A stretch of DNA of 64,000 nucleotides from contig CM069612.1 in the NCBI GenBank assembly GCA_035771175.1, forward strand, positions 29,708,150 through 29,772,149, written 5' to 3'. The stretch comes from Paratinospora sagittata. Its lineage: Eukaryota; Streptophyta; Magnoliopsida; Ranunculales; Menispermaceae. The notes under the pieces were generated by a model. That model did not search any database. It was not told where the DNA came from and saw only the letters and a program-made list of their open reading frames with translations. Shown one piece after another: positions 27,261 to 41,100 of the stretch (the stretch's first letter is position 1; each line of letters starts with the position of its first letter). A program made the translations under genes and the position numbers.

Positions 27261-30200
27261 TTAGCGGTTGATTGGAGTGTGCATTCTCTCGACAATTCTG
27301 TTAACGGCATCTCGGGACATGACTAGGGTATCATGAAGCAGCATACTGTAGACATTCAAACCCTGCTCACACCATTAAGAATAACAAAGGCTTAAAAATT
27401 TATCCACTTTTGCTCCATATTGAAGAGTACTGAACCTTTGATCCAGATTTAAGGACTTCACATACTAGAATGTTGTATTCTCCTTTTTCCTTCCAACATT
27501 TCCACCAAGTAAGGCAGCCAAGCCGACCCAAATTAAGAAACTTACATCTATATTCAGTCATCCATCATACCTCCAGTATGATAGAGAAATTTGGGTCAGT
27601 ATGTCTTGCAAGAAAACATCAAAACAATATTGTGCTTTGGGATTACTTCCACAGAACCGTTAGGTGGTTATGATCTTTTTGAAGATGTTCACCATAAGGC
27701 GCGAATAATTGAATTTTTTAACTGTAAATAATGCAAGGTTAGAGTCTTGAAAAGAATTCGCTACTTACAATGGAAGGAAGCACACTGACATAATGAAGAT
27801 TCTGTGTTGCAAGTTTCAGCTTTTCCTCTATTAGACCACCATCCACTAGCAAAACCTTCTTGGTGTTCTCCATTTGTGAGACATAGTTCACAATGTTCTT
27901 TGTCTTGTGGGAGGGGAGCTCCAGATCGTCAAAAACCATAAGCTGTTTGTTGGTGCAATTTTGTTTAGGACATGTTCATGGAAAACAATGGCATAAGCAA
28001 TCATATAAGATCTAATGTAAGAAAAGTGCCAAAATGTGACTTCCATATTCCTATTCTTGTTAATGTTTTATCCATTCTGCTCTCAAAGTAAAAAGATTCA
28101 TGCAATAGTCTTATAACTCAAATACCACAATATATTTATAGTGGCAGGGCACAAAATGGAAGAACTTGCCTTTCCTTCTGCTGCACGAGCTGACAAAGCA
28201 ATTTTCAATCCTAGACGTCGGACCTTCTTTTGCAGCTTGATTGCATGACTTCGTGGTTTAGGGCCATGCATGGTAGCACCATGTCTGAACTGTTATAAGC
28301 AACCTTTTCATTAATACATGAAAGTGCACCTTGCAAAATCTCAAAACCAATCAACCAGTGGCCAACTCAGAAGCAGCAACATAGAATAGAGAGAAAGTAG
28401 ATAGAACTAAATCACCTGGGGGCCACGCAAGGTTCCATGCCTTGCTCGTCCTGTACCCTTTTGTCTCCATGGCTTTCTCCCAGTACCACTGACTTCGCTA
28501 ATAGTTTTAGTTGAATGTGTTCCCTGCAATACAAATCATGAGCATACATTTTCTTATTTCTTAACTCTTAAGTAAAAAGCTGGGAGAAGTGGCATGCCGT
28601 TAGAAACTCAATTACAAATAACATAAACGATAAGCTTAGAGCATTGGAATGCACCAGAACATTGCTGGAGACAGCTTGAAAGAAAAGAGTGCAAAACAAA
28701 CATAATTGATTCAAGTTCTTATCTATAAGAACTTAAACACACAGTTCAACTAAATTGTGGGGTCTGACTGACCACAAGGTACAAATAGGAAGAAGTTCAG
28801 GAGAGAATGCACAAAAAAGCTGGAAGCAAATCATCAGGTGCAACTGTTAAAAAAAGAGAAAAAAAAAGTTTAAGAAAAAGATATTTGTACAGGAGAGGAA
28901 ACAAAAGTCACATAAGAAACCTAGTAGGTCGACTTGGCCATATTGATGCAGGGTACTTTCAGTGGAAGAATAGCTTACAAAATCCCACAATAAAACTAGA
29001 AATAACTTTTATTATTTCTATTCAATAAACTGAAAATAACATCCATCCTCATGCAAACCCCTTCACTATCCCCTATTTATAATATTAAAGAAGTCCCTAG
29101 TTGCAATCCAACTACAAATCGTAATTGTAATACAACTCAAACACTAATTGAAAATCTTAGTTGAACTCTATCTTCTTATCCTAATTAAATTCTAATATTA
29201 AATAAACTACTAATTTTCTAACAAACAAACTTTCCTAATATGAAACAATTTCTATTTTTTCTAAAATAATGAATCTTCATCACATATTCCACATGTTTCT
29301 AGTATGAATAAAACAATAAGGTGATACCTGTTGCCGTTTTGCAAGCTGCCATCGGACAACACGGTGAACAATATCTTTCCTGATAGGCACATCAAAAACA
29401 TCGCCAGCCAGAACCATGTAGCCCTTATCTTCATTAAGAAAGTTTGTAACAGGTATTACCAGGTCCTCATAGCATCCTACAGCATCCATAATTACATCAT
29501 TAGTTTCGTAGACATGTATATGGTTGCAAATTTTTTTTTAAAATAATAAGAAAATTATACAACAAAATACATGCACTGAAGATTTTTTATGCAATCACAA
29601 TACATTGGGCTAAAATCATAGCAAAAGTTCATATAGATAAGGTGCAATCATCCAAACTTCTTTTTGCTAGGCCTAACCTAGTCACCCCCTAAACACCAAC
29701 TATATTAAATAGGTAAAATTGCCTCAGTATTGTCTTCATGCCTTGACAATGCAACCTCCATCCACATGGTTCTGATCTTCCTTTCACTATTTAAGAACCT
29801 AATTTGGATTAAAACCCCTGTTGCAGTATAAATGGTCTTTGCTGTACATTTTCCATTCTTTTTTAGTGACTTGATGGCTCCAATTGAGGGCTGTTCCTTG
29901 AATCCTTTGAACGTCCATATTTCTCCGTCTCTCATAGTCTTAGCACTATCTATACCAAAATCCTGAACACTAACATGCACATTCCATAAATAAGCCTTTG
30001 TCCCTCTTTTCACTGCTCATATTTAGCTCTATAGAAAAGGTTTGGTCTTATTGATAATTTTTAAAATTATTCCAGCAGTTTAAACAGTCAGATAACACTC
30101 ACAAAACATTCCCCTTTTTATCCACTAATCATCAATTTCAAAGGACTTTTCATCTTTAAAGATTTTTAAACCTGAATGGCAGATGTCATGTAATTTAACG

Positions 30201-30797
30201 GTAATTAAAGAACCATCCAAAAAATATTCTTCTCAAATTAATCTCAAGTCACAGCACAACTCTAGGTTGAGTAATCATGGAAGTTCAATGGCTTTCAAAA
30301 GCAGCAAAATTGCTTATATCTATACTTTAAAAGAACTCTTACTTTCCTGTGGTAGTTTCGCTCCACTTCAACGAGACCACCAATCATAAAACCAACCTTC
30401 TTCACTATTTCAACGCATTTATTGGCAAACTCCATCCCTATACTGATCAAAGCTACAATATTTTCTTCCATAAAAACCAGATCCACGAGCAAGCTCATCA
30501 CATTATTTTTGTCAAACACATGGAGCGCAAGAACTTAATAAGAAGTAATTAACGACACTTACCCTGAGTACGATCCGGAGTTGACACAGTTTTCTTTGAT
30601 AACAACTCCGGCGGAAAAGAACCTCCGGCGGATTGAAGACTTAGAACAGAAGTTGAAATCCACCGAGAAGCAAAGGAAGCTAATAAGCCACACTCATCAG
30701 AAGCACCAAGTTGAGATCGAATGAGCAATTTGTGACCATTGAGAGAAGATAAAGAACCAAGAGAACGTAGAATCTTTCTTGAGATCAGACCCGCCAT
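27261..30797 (-). CDS. MRPL4: Mitochondrial large-subunit ribosomal protein uL4 (uL4m)
   Basis: Exons on the minus strand: 30797-30563, 29476-29328, 28523-28416, 28289-28170, 27942-27769, 27362-27261 (888 nt, 295 aa; phases agree throughout). The N-terminus ([16 protein letters not shown]...) is basic, Ser-rich and lacks acid, as in a mitochondrial targeting signal. The L4 family core follows. Exon 3 encodes [20 protein letters not shown], the rRNA-binding basic loop of bacterial L4 ([12 protein letters not shown]). Exons 4-6 encode the [18 protein letters not shown] and KKVLLVDGG blocks and end in [13 protein letters not shown]. It is a 23S-type rRNA-binding protein near the peptide exit tunnel. 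Intron 4 (28169-27943) starts GC instead of GT (AAG|GCAAGT) and ends AG, a known minor splice class. Introns 1 and 2 contain transposon-like AT-rich DNA. Confidence 0.95.
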
Positions 30798-30936
30798 TGC
30801 TATTGTTGCTCCACCTTGACGCTCGCTCAGGAGCTTTCAAAGAGTCTTTGTTCCTAAAACCCTAGGAATTTGGAAGAGAATTTTGATTCTTTAGTGAAAA
30901 TGAGGAGTGCGTTTTTGCAGACCATCCCTCCTCACT

Positions 30937-32050
30937 TTTTAATTTAATATATCTTGTTTTTAAATAAAGAAAGGACGGACGTCCGTCCTTAATATTTTAT
31001 TATTTTCATAAAATTATTTTTTAAATTTAATAAAAAATATTTTATTTATCTAAGATTTTGTTATACACTAAAATGATATTCCAAAAAAAGTTGTATATGA
31101 TTATGAAGCGTAGCCAAGTAACAGAACAAACATTTTTTTAAGAATTTGATTCTCATTCTCATTTAAAAATTCTTGCATACTAAACGCTATTTAACATTAG
31201 TTTTATGAAAAAAATTATATCAACATTAATTTTATTATTAAAAAACTATATCTTGTCAATAGCCCATAATTTATAAAAATATATGAAGGCTGCTATGTGA
31301 ACCTCACATATCCCTTGTCATCACCCTCAATTGTATTATCCCACTCAAAATAGTAATATTATTCTTACCCCACCCAAAAAACTAAAAAACCCTAAACTAA
31401 ACTTCTCATTTTCATCTCAACACCACCGTTTATTCTTCTTTCTCCTATCATTTTTTTTTTCCTTAAAACCCTAGTCCCCATCATTTTTTTCTCCCTCTCT
31501 TCATTTTTCATCATTTTTTTTTTCCACCGCAATTTCTTCCTACTTTCAAAAGAGCAAAATCTCATCGTTTGATTCGGTAAAACATGCATATTTTTATTAT
31601 TTATTTTTAGGTTTTCATGTAATTTTATTCATGAAATAAAAAATGTATGAGTTGTTTTTGTATGAACCATATATATATTTATCATTCAAAAAATTAGTAA
31701 ATAGGGGTGCCATAAAGTCAATCATCTTATAGTTAATTTGTATAGTCACGTGATGCATGTGACAAAAATAAAGACATGAAAAAAAAAAATTGAAATAGGG
31801 AGATTTCAAAATAATTTTATTAATAAAATCTTGATTTATAGTTTTTTCATATAATATAAAAAATTAATAAAATTAACATTTTTAAAGACAATTTAAAATT
31901 AACTTAAAATTAATAATGTGCAATCGCGTAACCCCGCGCGCGGGTACGCGCGGGTACGCACGGTTAATAAGGACGGACGGACGGACGGACGGAGACGGAC
32001 TTCTCCGTCCGCCCTTCCTTTATTTTAAAAAAAATATATTAAATTAAAAA
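30937..32050. mobile_element. Candidate inverted-repeat element with GGAC repeats, upstream of uL4m
   Basis: The left end (TTTTTAATTTAATATATCTT, then a T/A run and AAAGGACGGACG) and the reverse complement of the right end (TTTTTAATTTAATATATTTT, then AAAGGAAGGGCGGACGG) match over about 45 bp. Inside, 30971-30990 is the perfect palindrome AAGGACGGACGTCCGTCCTT, and 31970-31993 is a (GGAC)n run next to GCGCGGGTAC repeats. I could not identify a target-site duplication, so the element status is inferred. 31380-31590 inside resembles a CT-rich gene leader. Confidence 0.5.
31380..31590 (+). other. Leader-like CT-rich stretch, possibly captured
   Basis: It contains AAACCCTAAACT, CTTCTTTCTCC and AAAACCCTAGTCCCC, then a donor-like CG|GTAAAA near 31576. 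This is the look of a plant 5' UTR with leader intron, but no coding exon follows. It may be a gene fragment carried by the surrounding inverted-repeat element, or chance. Confidence 0.25.
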
Positions 32051-33420
32051 GGCGAAGGGCCTATGGGCCACGTGGCAATCGCGTGCGCAGAGTCTGCGTA
32101 TTAGACGAGGAGTTTTACTGCTGAAGTTTGGTTTGCCTACTAGTTCAAAGCCCAAATAAGTTATGGGCTCGGCCATGGGGCTGAAGTTAAGTTTAAATTG
32201 GTTGTTAACTATGGTTGGTTCATATGAAGCTTCATTTCGGCTCAATATACATGGTTGAACCTATATCTATATTAATTAGATTTGTTTTTAAGGTCTAATA
32301 CTTAGCTAACATGAAAGAGTATGTTAATATTCATATTTGTTCGATATGTATAATTACATCTCTACTTATCGGCTATAGATTTTTTTATCAAATTATTAAG
32401 TTCAAACCTCTAAGTCAAGTTGAATCAGTTTGCATAAATATGTAAATCCGTCTAATAATTCTAAGACCGTTCAATTTGATTATAGTTAATCCTTTTGCTA
32501 ATTAATTAACTATTTTCTTATTGAGGTAATTGTGCCAGGTTGGATGCCATAGTTATTTTTAAGTGATTAATTACGTAAAATTGGCTATATAAATCATAAG
32601 ACACTAATGAGACCTAGAGACCTTGAGGATCTTGGAGGAAAACCTAACACAGGTAGCCAAGGCTGATTTGGATATTTTCTATGGACTTTCCTTGTCAATA
32701 GAAAAGGTGCTATTGGGCCATGGTTTATTTGATTGGCTGATGTGGGGTCCATTTTGAGTGAATGGTAGTGCCACATCCATGAAGATTGAAGATTGCGTTT
32801 GGTTAATAATTCAAAAACAAAGATTCGATCTAGTACTAGAAGAAAAAAAAGAAAGAAAAAAGAGTAGAAGTAGACCATTGAATTAATGCATGTCTTTTTT
32901 CTAATTAATTGATAATTTTGTGTGGTTCTTTTAGCTCTTAAGAAAAAGATATCAACCATAAGTTCTTTAAAACGAATTAAAGAACCTCGACTCCTTTGGC
33001 CTTCTCTCGTATCTCTTCCAATTACATAGAGTTCAAGAAGCAAAAAATCAAGAAAAAAAATTTAGGTTGCGTTTGGTACATGATTTAGATACAATTTTTT
33101 ATATCCAAAAATTTGAAAACACAAAAAAACAGGTTTGGTTAGTTGAAACGCAAAACTAGTTTCTTGAAATTTATAAAGAAAACATGTTTTCAAAAAATGA
33201 CAAAATATTATTTTTTGAGTTTTTACCTTTTGGGTTGTATTATAGTTTCCGGATTATGAACCAAACACTAGCTTATACTTTGAAATTCATTCAAACCCTT
33301 CTTTCTATGAGAATACCTCTCTTTCTCACATTAGATTTGTGCCTTGATGATCAATCCTCTCTCCCAAACATAGAGGAAAAATAATTTAATCTCTCTCCCT
33401 ATTGTTCATGAATCTAGTAG
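32051..33420. other. Intergenic AT-rich DNA
   Basis: No gene supported. A 149-codon open frame on the minus strand (33043-32594) lacks family resemblance and has a low-complexity Phe/Leu tract. Confidence 0.4.
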
Positions 33421-34350
33421 AAAACCACTAGAATATTTAAAACAAACAAACAAAATCAATCCACACATGCACCAAAACAAATTTAAGTGGAAAACCTCCT
33501 CAATGTGAGGAGTAAAAACCACGGGACCGTAATCCACCCAAAAAGCTCCATTATAAATAAAACTGAGAATACACAAATTATCCCAATATCATATAGGGAT
33601 AAAAATAGCTACAATTATCAAGTAATAGGTATTTGGCACTACAAACACATGTAGTCAAAATAAGAGAAAGAAAGATTTCACAACTTCAATTAGGACCCGG
33701 TTGTATTCGTCTGATAAATAAAACTCCAATCGAGAAATCAACCGTTCAGACTGAAGAACCATAAGAGAAGAACCGTATGTCCAAATCTCAAGCCAGTCGG
33801 ACAAAGGATCGAAGAGATCTCGACCCTTAATGAAGACAACCCAAATCTGTCACATTCTTCTCTCCTGTTCCGGTCACCTCTGATCAGGTGATGAAAATTC
33901 ACTAATGACTCATCCTATCAACAATCACCAAGGTCAAAGTGCAGACCTATAAGTCTCAAGCAATCTGACAAAGTTTCAGCTTGATCTAACAGTGGAAACA
34001 TAAGATAGAGCAGTTAAATTAACACTGCTCAGGAATGACTGTAATTCCAAACAACAAAGTTCGATTGGTGATAAATCACAAACCATAACTCTAATTCAAA
34101 ACCTGACCGTACAGAATGTTCGTCTACAAGAACATAACAATCTCACCAAGTTTGAACCCGATCCAACCACAAATCGGACTATACCGAATGCTGTGATGAA
34201 ACACTGGCAGAAACCTTCTTCTTCACCTTTCTCTCTACAGAAAAATAAGATGGTTTTTGATACTCATTCACCAAGTTACAAGAGATACCCATCGGGTCCA
34301 TGGGCTTAGTGATAATGGACTATTCTTTATATGTGAGGAAAACCCAACCC
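33421..34350. mobile_element. Probable non-coding LTR-retrotransposon fragment
   Basis: The phrase GTGGAAAACCTCCTCAATGT, followed by GAGTAAAAACCACGGGACCG, is one I recognise from untranslated parts of plant LTR retrotransposons. The ~900 bp that follow have more even base composition than their surroundings and no open frame. The class is uncertain. Confidence 0.35.
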
Positions 34351-35172
34351 AACAAAACACACAATCCATCTGATTCAAAACTCTCAATCCTCTTAACCAA
34401 GCACCTAATTTTACAATCCTTTTCTAAGATCTCATTCCCTTCTTTTGTTATGCTCTAAATATAAGTCCTTCATTGCAAGCTCACAAGTATTTTGCCTTCA
34501 CAATATATCACAAGCTCACAAATATTTTTATACCCATCAGCTCAAGGAGGCATATTAACTATAAGAGTCAATAAATTTACCATAGTTAATTATACCGCAA
34601 TTAATTAGTTATAAATCTAAATTCACCTATGTTATAATAACATTTACAAGGTTGTTGCTACATATAATGAACTACATATAATTCTTCAATATATAAAAAT
34701 AATAATATAATTCATTTTGTTTCTTGTCTATATCTTCTTTATTTTTCACTCGAATTCTCTGAGTTCATTGCAACACATTTAACCTAGTCTTGTAAAAGTT
34801 ATAACTCAACTTCTAATCATTATAACAAATTAAGCAAGCTTTTATCATTGATACACAACCTATTTAATCTTTAAAGCTGCAACCTAGCTACATGGTGGAG
34901 CTGATGAGCCCACAAAATGTGAGGATTCTTGAAACTTCCGCTCTTTCCAAAGAGAATTAATACATTGAGATCATAATCCCTGAAGCCAAATTTTAAACCC
35001 AATTAATATCAGGTTAATTGGATACACTTGCAGCATCAAGGTTCACACTGGTATTAATAATAACCTAAAAATACTACTTATACAGACAATTGTAGTAAAT
35101 TATCATCTTCCGATGAGAAGGTTTACACCACAACTCGTTTTCCAGTAAACACCAGCCAGCCTGCCATTATAG
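34351..35172. other. 3' flank of the KNOX gene
   Basis: AT-rich. It contains the 3' UTR of the STM-like gene (minus strand, below 35173). No other gene seen. Confidence 0.45.
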
Positions 35173-38100
35173 TTAGAGCAGCGTCGGTGTGCAATCAACA
35201 GGGAAGGGATTGCCAAGAACATTGTCCATGTAGTAAGGATGTCCTGCGTCCATCACCATAAGCTGCATCTCCTCCGATGGCTTCCAGTGACGCTTCCTTT
35301 GGTTGATAAACCAGTTGTTTATTTGCTTCTGATCCAAACCAGTAGACTCAGCTAGCGCTAGCTTCTGTGATTCCTGCAATGATCATAAAGTTCAATGTGA
35401 TGACAATTAAACTAATGTTTGTATCAATGTAACAAGAACGAGATAAAACACAAGAAGATATTAAATGTGATAACATTGACACATACAAATACAATCCAGA
35501 GATGTTAAGATAATAATGTTTGTATCAATGTAACCCATTATTGTCCACAGCAGCAAGTAAATCAACCCAAAACTGTCTCATTTGGTTAGAATATAACTGC
35601 AGTCTCCACGTTTTAAGTTTGTTAAACGATATACAAGGAAAGTTGCTTCAAAATATAGCTGAAGATAAACAGTCATATATTAAAACTGGTGCCAGAAAAT
35701 GAGTTCTAGATTATGTTCCAGCCTTCGAGTATTTCTAATTAACTAACAGTTAAATAACTATTTCAACTTTATATTAAAACCGGCATCTTAAAATGCGGCC
35801 ATTTATTGCTCTCCATTATGAAGCACTAGAAGAACCACAACTACATATTTGTAGCAACCATCCTATTCCTAATTAGCTTCAATCGAGGCAGTTCTATGTA
35901 TATGCTAATAAGAGGGGTAGTTATGTTATGTAACAAGTACAGAAAGAATGCAGTAAATAGATACCGATGGGTATGGCCATTTGTAGTGTTTACTCCACCA
36001 GTCCAACAATTGCTGCCTGGCTTCCTTGGGCAGTTTACCCTTCTTTCTTTTCTTCATAAACTCCTGTTTGAGACTGCCCAAATAACCACTGTACTTCCGT
36101 AAAAGCTGACCTTTTAGTTCTCTGTCTTCGGCCTGTGGATCTATGAAGTTGTTCCCATCAACCTCGTCCTCAGATGATCCATTCCGGTCCACTGCATCAC
36201 CACAACCTAATGATATATGTATGTTCTAATTAGCACCTTGATATAAAAAGTTAGCTCCCATGATAAAACATGATTGAACTGAAGATAATTGATTACACGC
36301 TAGCTTTTCTCAATAAAAATAATACACGAAAAAAGTACAAAGAAAATAATCATAGAATAAAAAGTGCAAGTAAACTTAATTGACAATATTCTTCACATTT
36401 AGTATTTGGAAAAATGAACCGTATCTGATAATTGAAGACAGACAAGTAAATCATAAATTAGCAATAGGGCTCAATGTCTCCTCAAAAAGGCTAGTCCATC
36501 AAATAGTTTCCTCAGGTGACAACAGTTGAAAAAGATACACAAACACAAGGATGAAGGTAGGAGAAAATAAGGTTTGCTCTTTGCAACTTTGTCAAACTTT
36601 TTTTCCTTTTCCTTATTGGATAGGAAAATTCCTCACCTTGCATATCATTTAAAATAAATGGAGAACCAAAAAACCGTAGGATAAAAAAAATCATTTTCAC
36701 TTTATTAGCAAAGTATGCTCGATAGAATTAGCAAAAATAGATATTTTTCATTAAACTCACCCTAATAAAAATTCTGAGATTTAACTATTAGCCTACTCAC
36801 AAAGAACTATGAAAACATGGTCATTGTTTCCTCACACAAATTCAATTATTTCAAATGCTACAGGTTGGTACATGACCGTCTATCATGAAGCCAATTAATA
36901 TTAGTTTGATTTGATTAACTAAAGTACTAATTAATATTAATCTGATATCATTAACAAAACAAAGGTGAAGGAATTTAATATCAGCACTTGCACAACAATA
37001 CATGCAAAGGGAACTTCAACTCAACAAGCGTTCGTAAAGGATCTGACATGTTTCATGCTGGCAGGTAACAAGAAAGAATGATCATTCACATGCAAAATCA
37101 ATTTTAAACCAAACAAGAACAAGAAATATACACAATGGGGAGTTCTGACAAAACACAACTATATAGGAATTCTTAATTGATTACATCCACACCAAAAAAA
37201 TTATAGAAAATAATAAGAAAATGAAATAAAAACAAAATCTCAAAATATTTATGGAAAGTAGTTTAACCAAACAACGATAAAAGGATTGTTTTTTTAAGTG
37301 GTATTTTGCCTAATAAATAATCAAACTATGTCATAATTATTCTATCACAATCGTAATCAAACAATAAAAATTAATAGATAATAGATACAAAAGCTGAAAT
37401 TAGCAATGAGATTATCCTTTACTGTTTATCTGCCCATCTCATACAACATATCACATTACATCCATTTGACTATGCTCTAATAGTTACAAAATTTTTGTTA
37501 GATTGATAAAGCATGCCACAGAAATATAATATATATTATTAATTAGATGCACCCTAGCTAACAGTGTCCAATAAACATTTCAGTGATTTGACTAACAAAA
37601 TCCCAGTAAGTATAGGAGGCTACTGTATGAGTGTTTTAATCACTTCAAAAAACGTTTAGAAATGAATAAGATACCAACTCAAGATATCTGAAAGAGAGAG
37701 CAGCCATAGGCTCAACTCAAATTGCCCTTACAATGGACAAAGCTTCAGTGGCAGGCAATGGATTCAGAGATTGACACATGGAACTTAATCCAAAAACTTA
37801 TAAGAAAAAGAACAGAGAATCAAAAGAGGTACCTTAATCAACACCAATTCCAAATCATCATGGACTAAGAGTATTAGAAACCACTTGACCTAAAAGTTAT
37901 AGCCGATAAGTAAAGACCCAACTATGTATATCAAGCAAACATAGATATTAACACTTCCCCTCGTGTGTGTGTGTGTGTATGATGACAAGTGGACAAGATT
38001 TATAATAGGGAGGATAGACAAGATTAATGATTAACAAATGAGAGAAACAAGCAAACACTTGCAAAGAGGTTTGAACACAAAAGCTCCAGAATAACAAAGC

Positions 38101-41100
38101 TCTAATACTATGTTAGAAACCACTTGACCTAAAAGCTATAGCTAATAAGTAAAAGAGACCCAACTATGAATATCAAGCGAAATAAGAGATTAACAAAGAG
38201 AAATGCTAATCTATAATGACTCAAAGGCTTCATTAAACCAAAATTTGATTAAGTGAACCAATTTTACTTCAATAAAGATGGGCCACAATGGGATTCCATT
38301 TCTTTTTCTGTTGCCCTTGTTTTGGGGAGAGGAGGTCGGCATGTACATCAAATGAGAACCGAGCAAACTTTATACAAAAAGTTCCCTTTTGTCTTTCAAC
38401 AACCACAGAGACACAAACTTCCAAGTTTTTGAAACTATTCATAGCTATAGACCATGGTAAAGTAGCCATCTCCTTCCACTAGATGTTCAAATCACAAAAT
38501 AATGCCACGTAGGACAGCGGCAATGCAACAACATATCTCTGACACGTTTTCAAGAAAATAATCATTCTAGAGAATTTGGTGTCCATGTATATCATTTTTT
38601 TTTCCAGCCAACAAATTTTTGACCAGACAGCTCACGTCTAAAGAAAAAGGATCAACCACAAGAGATAACCAACATCTAACACTTGGAGGAGTTTACCTTA
38701 AATAATCTAGATGACATTTTTTTTATTCAAATATTGACAAAATATGCCAGGAACATTAGATGCAGCAGGATGCATATTAGGGGGCAGAAAGCACTACCTA
38801 TCGGCAACATAGCAAATCATACATGTTTCCTGTGTCTTACATGGTTAGCATTAAATACCACAAAAAGCAGATCTCAGCTGAATATTTGGAAAAAAAAGGC
38901 CTAGTTTAGAAACCATTAAGAGAACATAAAGACTGATGGCAGTTGATCAATTATATACAATCCAACAATGAAAATGGGATCAGATTTGAGATTGAGTTTT
39001 AATTTTGGAGAAATTCCAAAGGTGTAATTAACACTAAACAAAAACACTAATGCAAAAGAAAAAACACAATAACAAGAAATTTCTCTTGATAGTCACAATC
39101 TATTCCAAAATCAAATGACCCAAGGCATTTCATGCACAAGATTATATTGCATTGATATGATTGTGATCTTATATGTTCCCTTCAATTATCTAAAGAAGAT
39201 CAATATATAATATTGGCAACATCATAAAGGGAACATCTCGTCCTGTAACTTATTTGGCTAGGGATTGAACAAATAACATCCCGTCCTGCAATCCATCTTC
39301 AAACCATTGAGCTAGCATATATGGGTATAATCCCCAAAATCCCCAAAATTCTCAATTTATCAAGTAAATTTTGTTTCATAATTAAGGCCCCCCTCTAGCA
39401 CTAAAGAAGATGTCAAAGTTTACTCTTAAGGCTTATTGCACATCAACACTTGATAAAGGGGGCACGGATTTTATAACTCAAGGATGATAAGCCTTGAAAT
39501 TTGCAAGCACAATACTCCCTTCCCAATCAATAGATGATATATCAACCTTCCCAAAAGACATATTGCTATCTACAAGAAACATAGAATTTTTTTTATTTTT
39601 TAAATGTCAAAAGAGAAATCAAGATATCACAAAAAGAGGTTTGACGCTTCCCGGGGACACCCCGCGTAGGCTGGAGTTTCATGCACCAGACTGCCTTTGT
39701 TTTATGATATCACAAAAAGAAAACACATCTTCAATTTATACAAGAAGTGCAGAAGAATGCCATACATAACTCCTTTGGATTGGTAAGAATCCAAAAGTGT
39801 TTTCATTTCCAACTAATCAAGATGGCATTGTTGCACAAGAATGAAACTCACATGGCTATATGGCAACAATTACTGTCTAGCAATGGTTTACTGGCAGGTG
39901 GAGAAATTGCAAAATAGTTGCAAATTAGACTTAAATATAAAAGCAAATTAACACCAAATCATATGTAAAGTTTCAACCAATCTCCCTCAGTCTACCTCTC
40001 ACATTTTAGGACTTGATTCTCAGACTCGAATAAGCAAGCCACTTGAGGCTTCTTTTATTCACAGTTCTTCCTCAGAAAAACTGTGAATATATGTGACATT
40101 CCAAACTTGATTGGAAAATTCCATTACAGGTAATGACTATCAGCAAATTAAAGCATATTTTGTGAGAGATATATTGAAAATATAATGTATCATAATTCTA
40201 AGCATAACTTGCAAAAATGGAAGCATTGAAGACCAAGAGATGATAATAAATCATCAACTCCTTCCAAAAGGATGGGTACGATAAGTTGGATAACTACTGT
40301 GGTACTACATAGAACACCTTTATATGTTGGGAAGAATTCTAGTGCCAGCAACAGCCAAATCAGGTAATGTGCATTCTGGTATTCTATTCTTATCATAACT
40401 CATTAAAGTAAAAGAAGCTGATGTTTCAAGTTGAAACAGAAAATGGCATATGAAGCAACCATTAATAATTCTTTTATATACGGTCGCCAATTAAATTATT
40501 CTAAGTTTGGGATAGAACAAAGTTAAACACATGAATTAGCTTCAACTGATCCCAGGCTATAGGAAATCCACCGAATAAATCACACACATGCGTCAAGGCT
40601 AAGGGAACACTGTGGATGAAATACACAAGCACCTTCTTAAAATAATGTTTAAAGCATATTTCACTTTATACTGATGTTGAACAAGGAAAAATAGTACTGA
40701 AGAGTTCTTTCTACTCTACAAGGTTGACAAAACATAAATTAACATTCTTACAACTCTCTATTATCTCCTTTACAAAAGGAAAACGACAGAAGATATGCTA
40801 ATACATTGAAGATGAACTGAGAAGAGCCATGTGAATCAGTTTAAACACATTTCAAAACACATTAAACAGTGTCTTAGTGGTCATAGGAATATAGACAAAG
40901 ACATTATCTTATTTTCTCCTACTCCAAACAAATAAAGATTTGCATGGTTGTTAACATAAGACCAATGTAGAAGATGATTTTCAAGATATAGTGAATTTTT
41001 GAAAAAGGAAACGACATTTCTTTAAATGACATAAAGAGTCCCTCTAAATTTTGAAAGGGAAAAAGGGGGAATGTTGTAGGTGCAATATACAAATTGAAGA

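Noticed and set aside
29705..30013. 102-codon minus-strand frame inside uL4m intron 1
   Set aside because: Same strand as the host gene but no recognised family and no support for an exon. It could be transposon debris; not called.
32594..33043. 149-codon minus-strand frame
   Set aside because: Low-complexity Phe/Leu run, no recognisable domain, no splice partners, AT-rich intergenic setting.
33184..33384. Phe/Leu-rich 66-codon frame
   Set aside because: Composition artefact of T-rich DNA.
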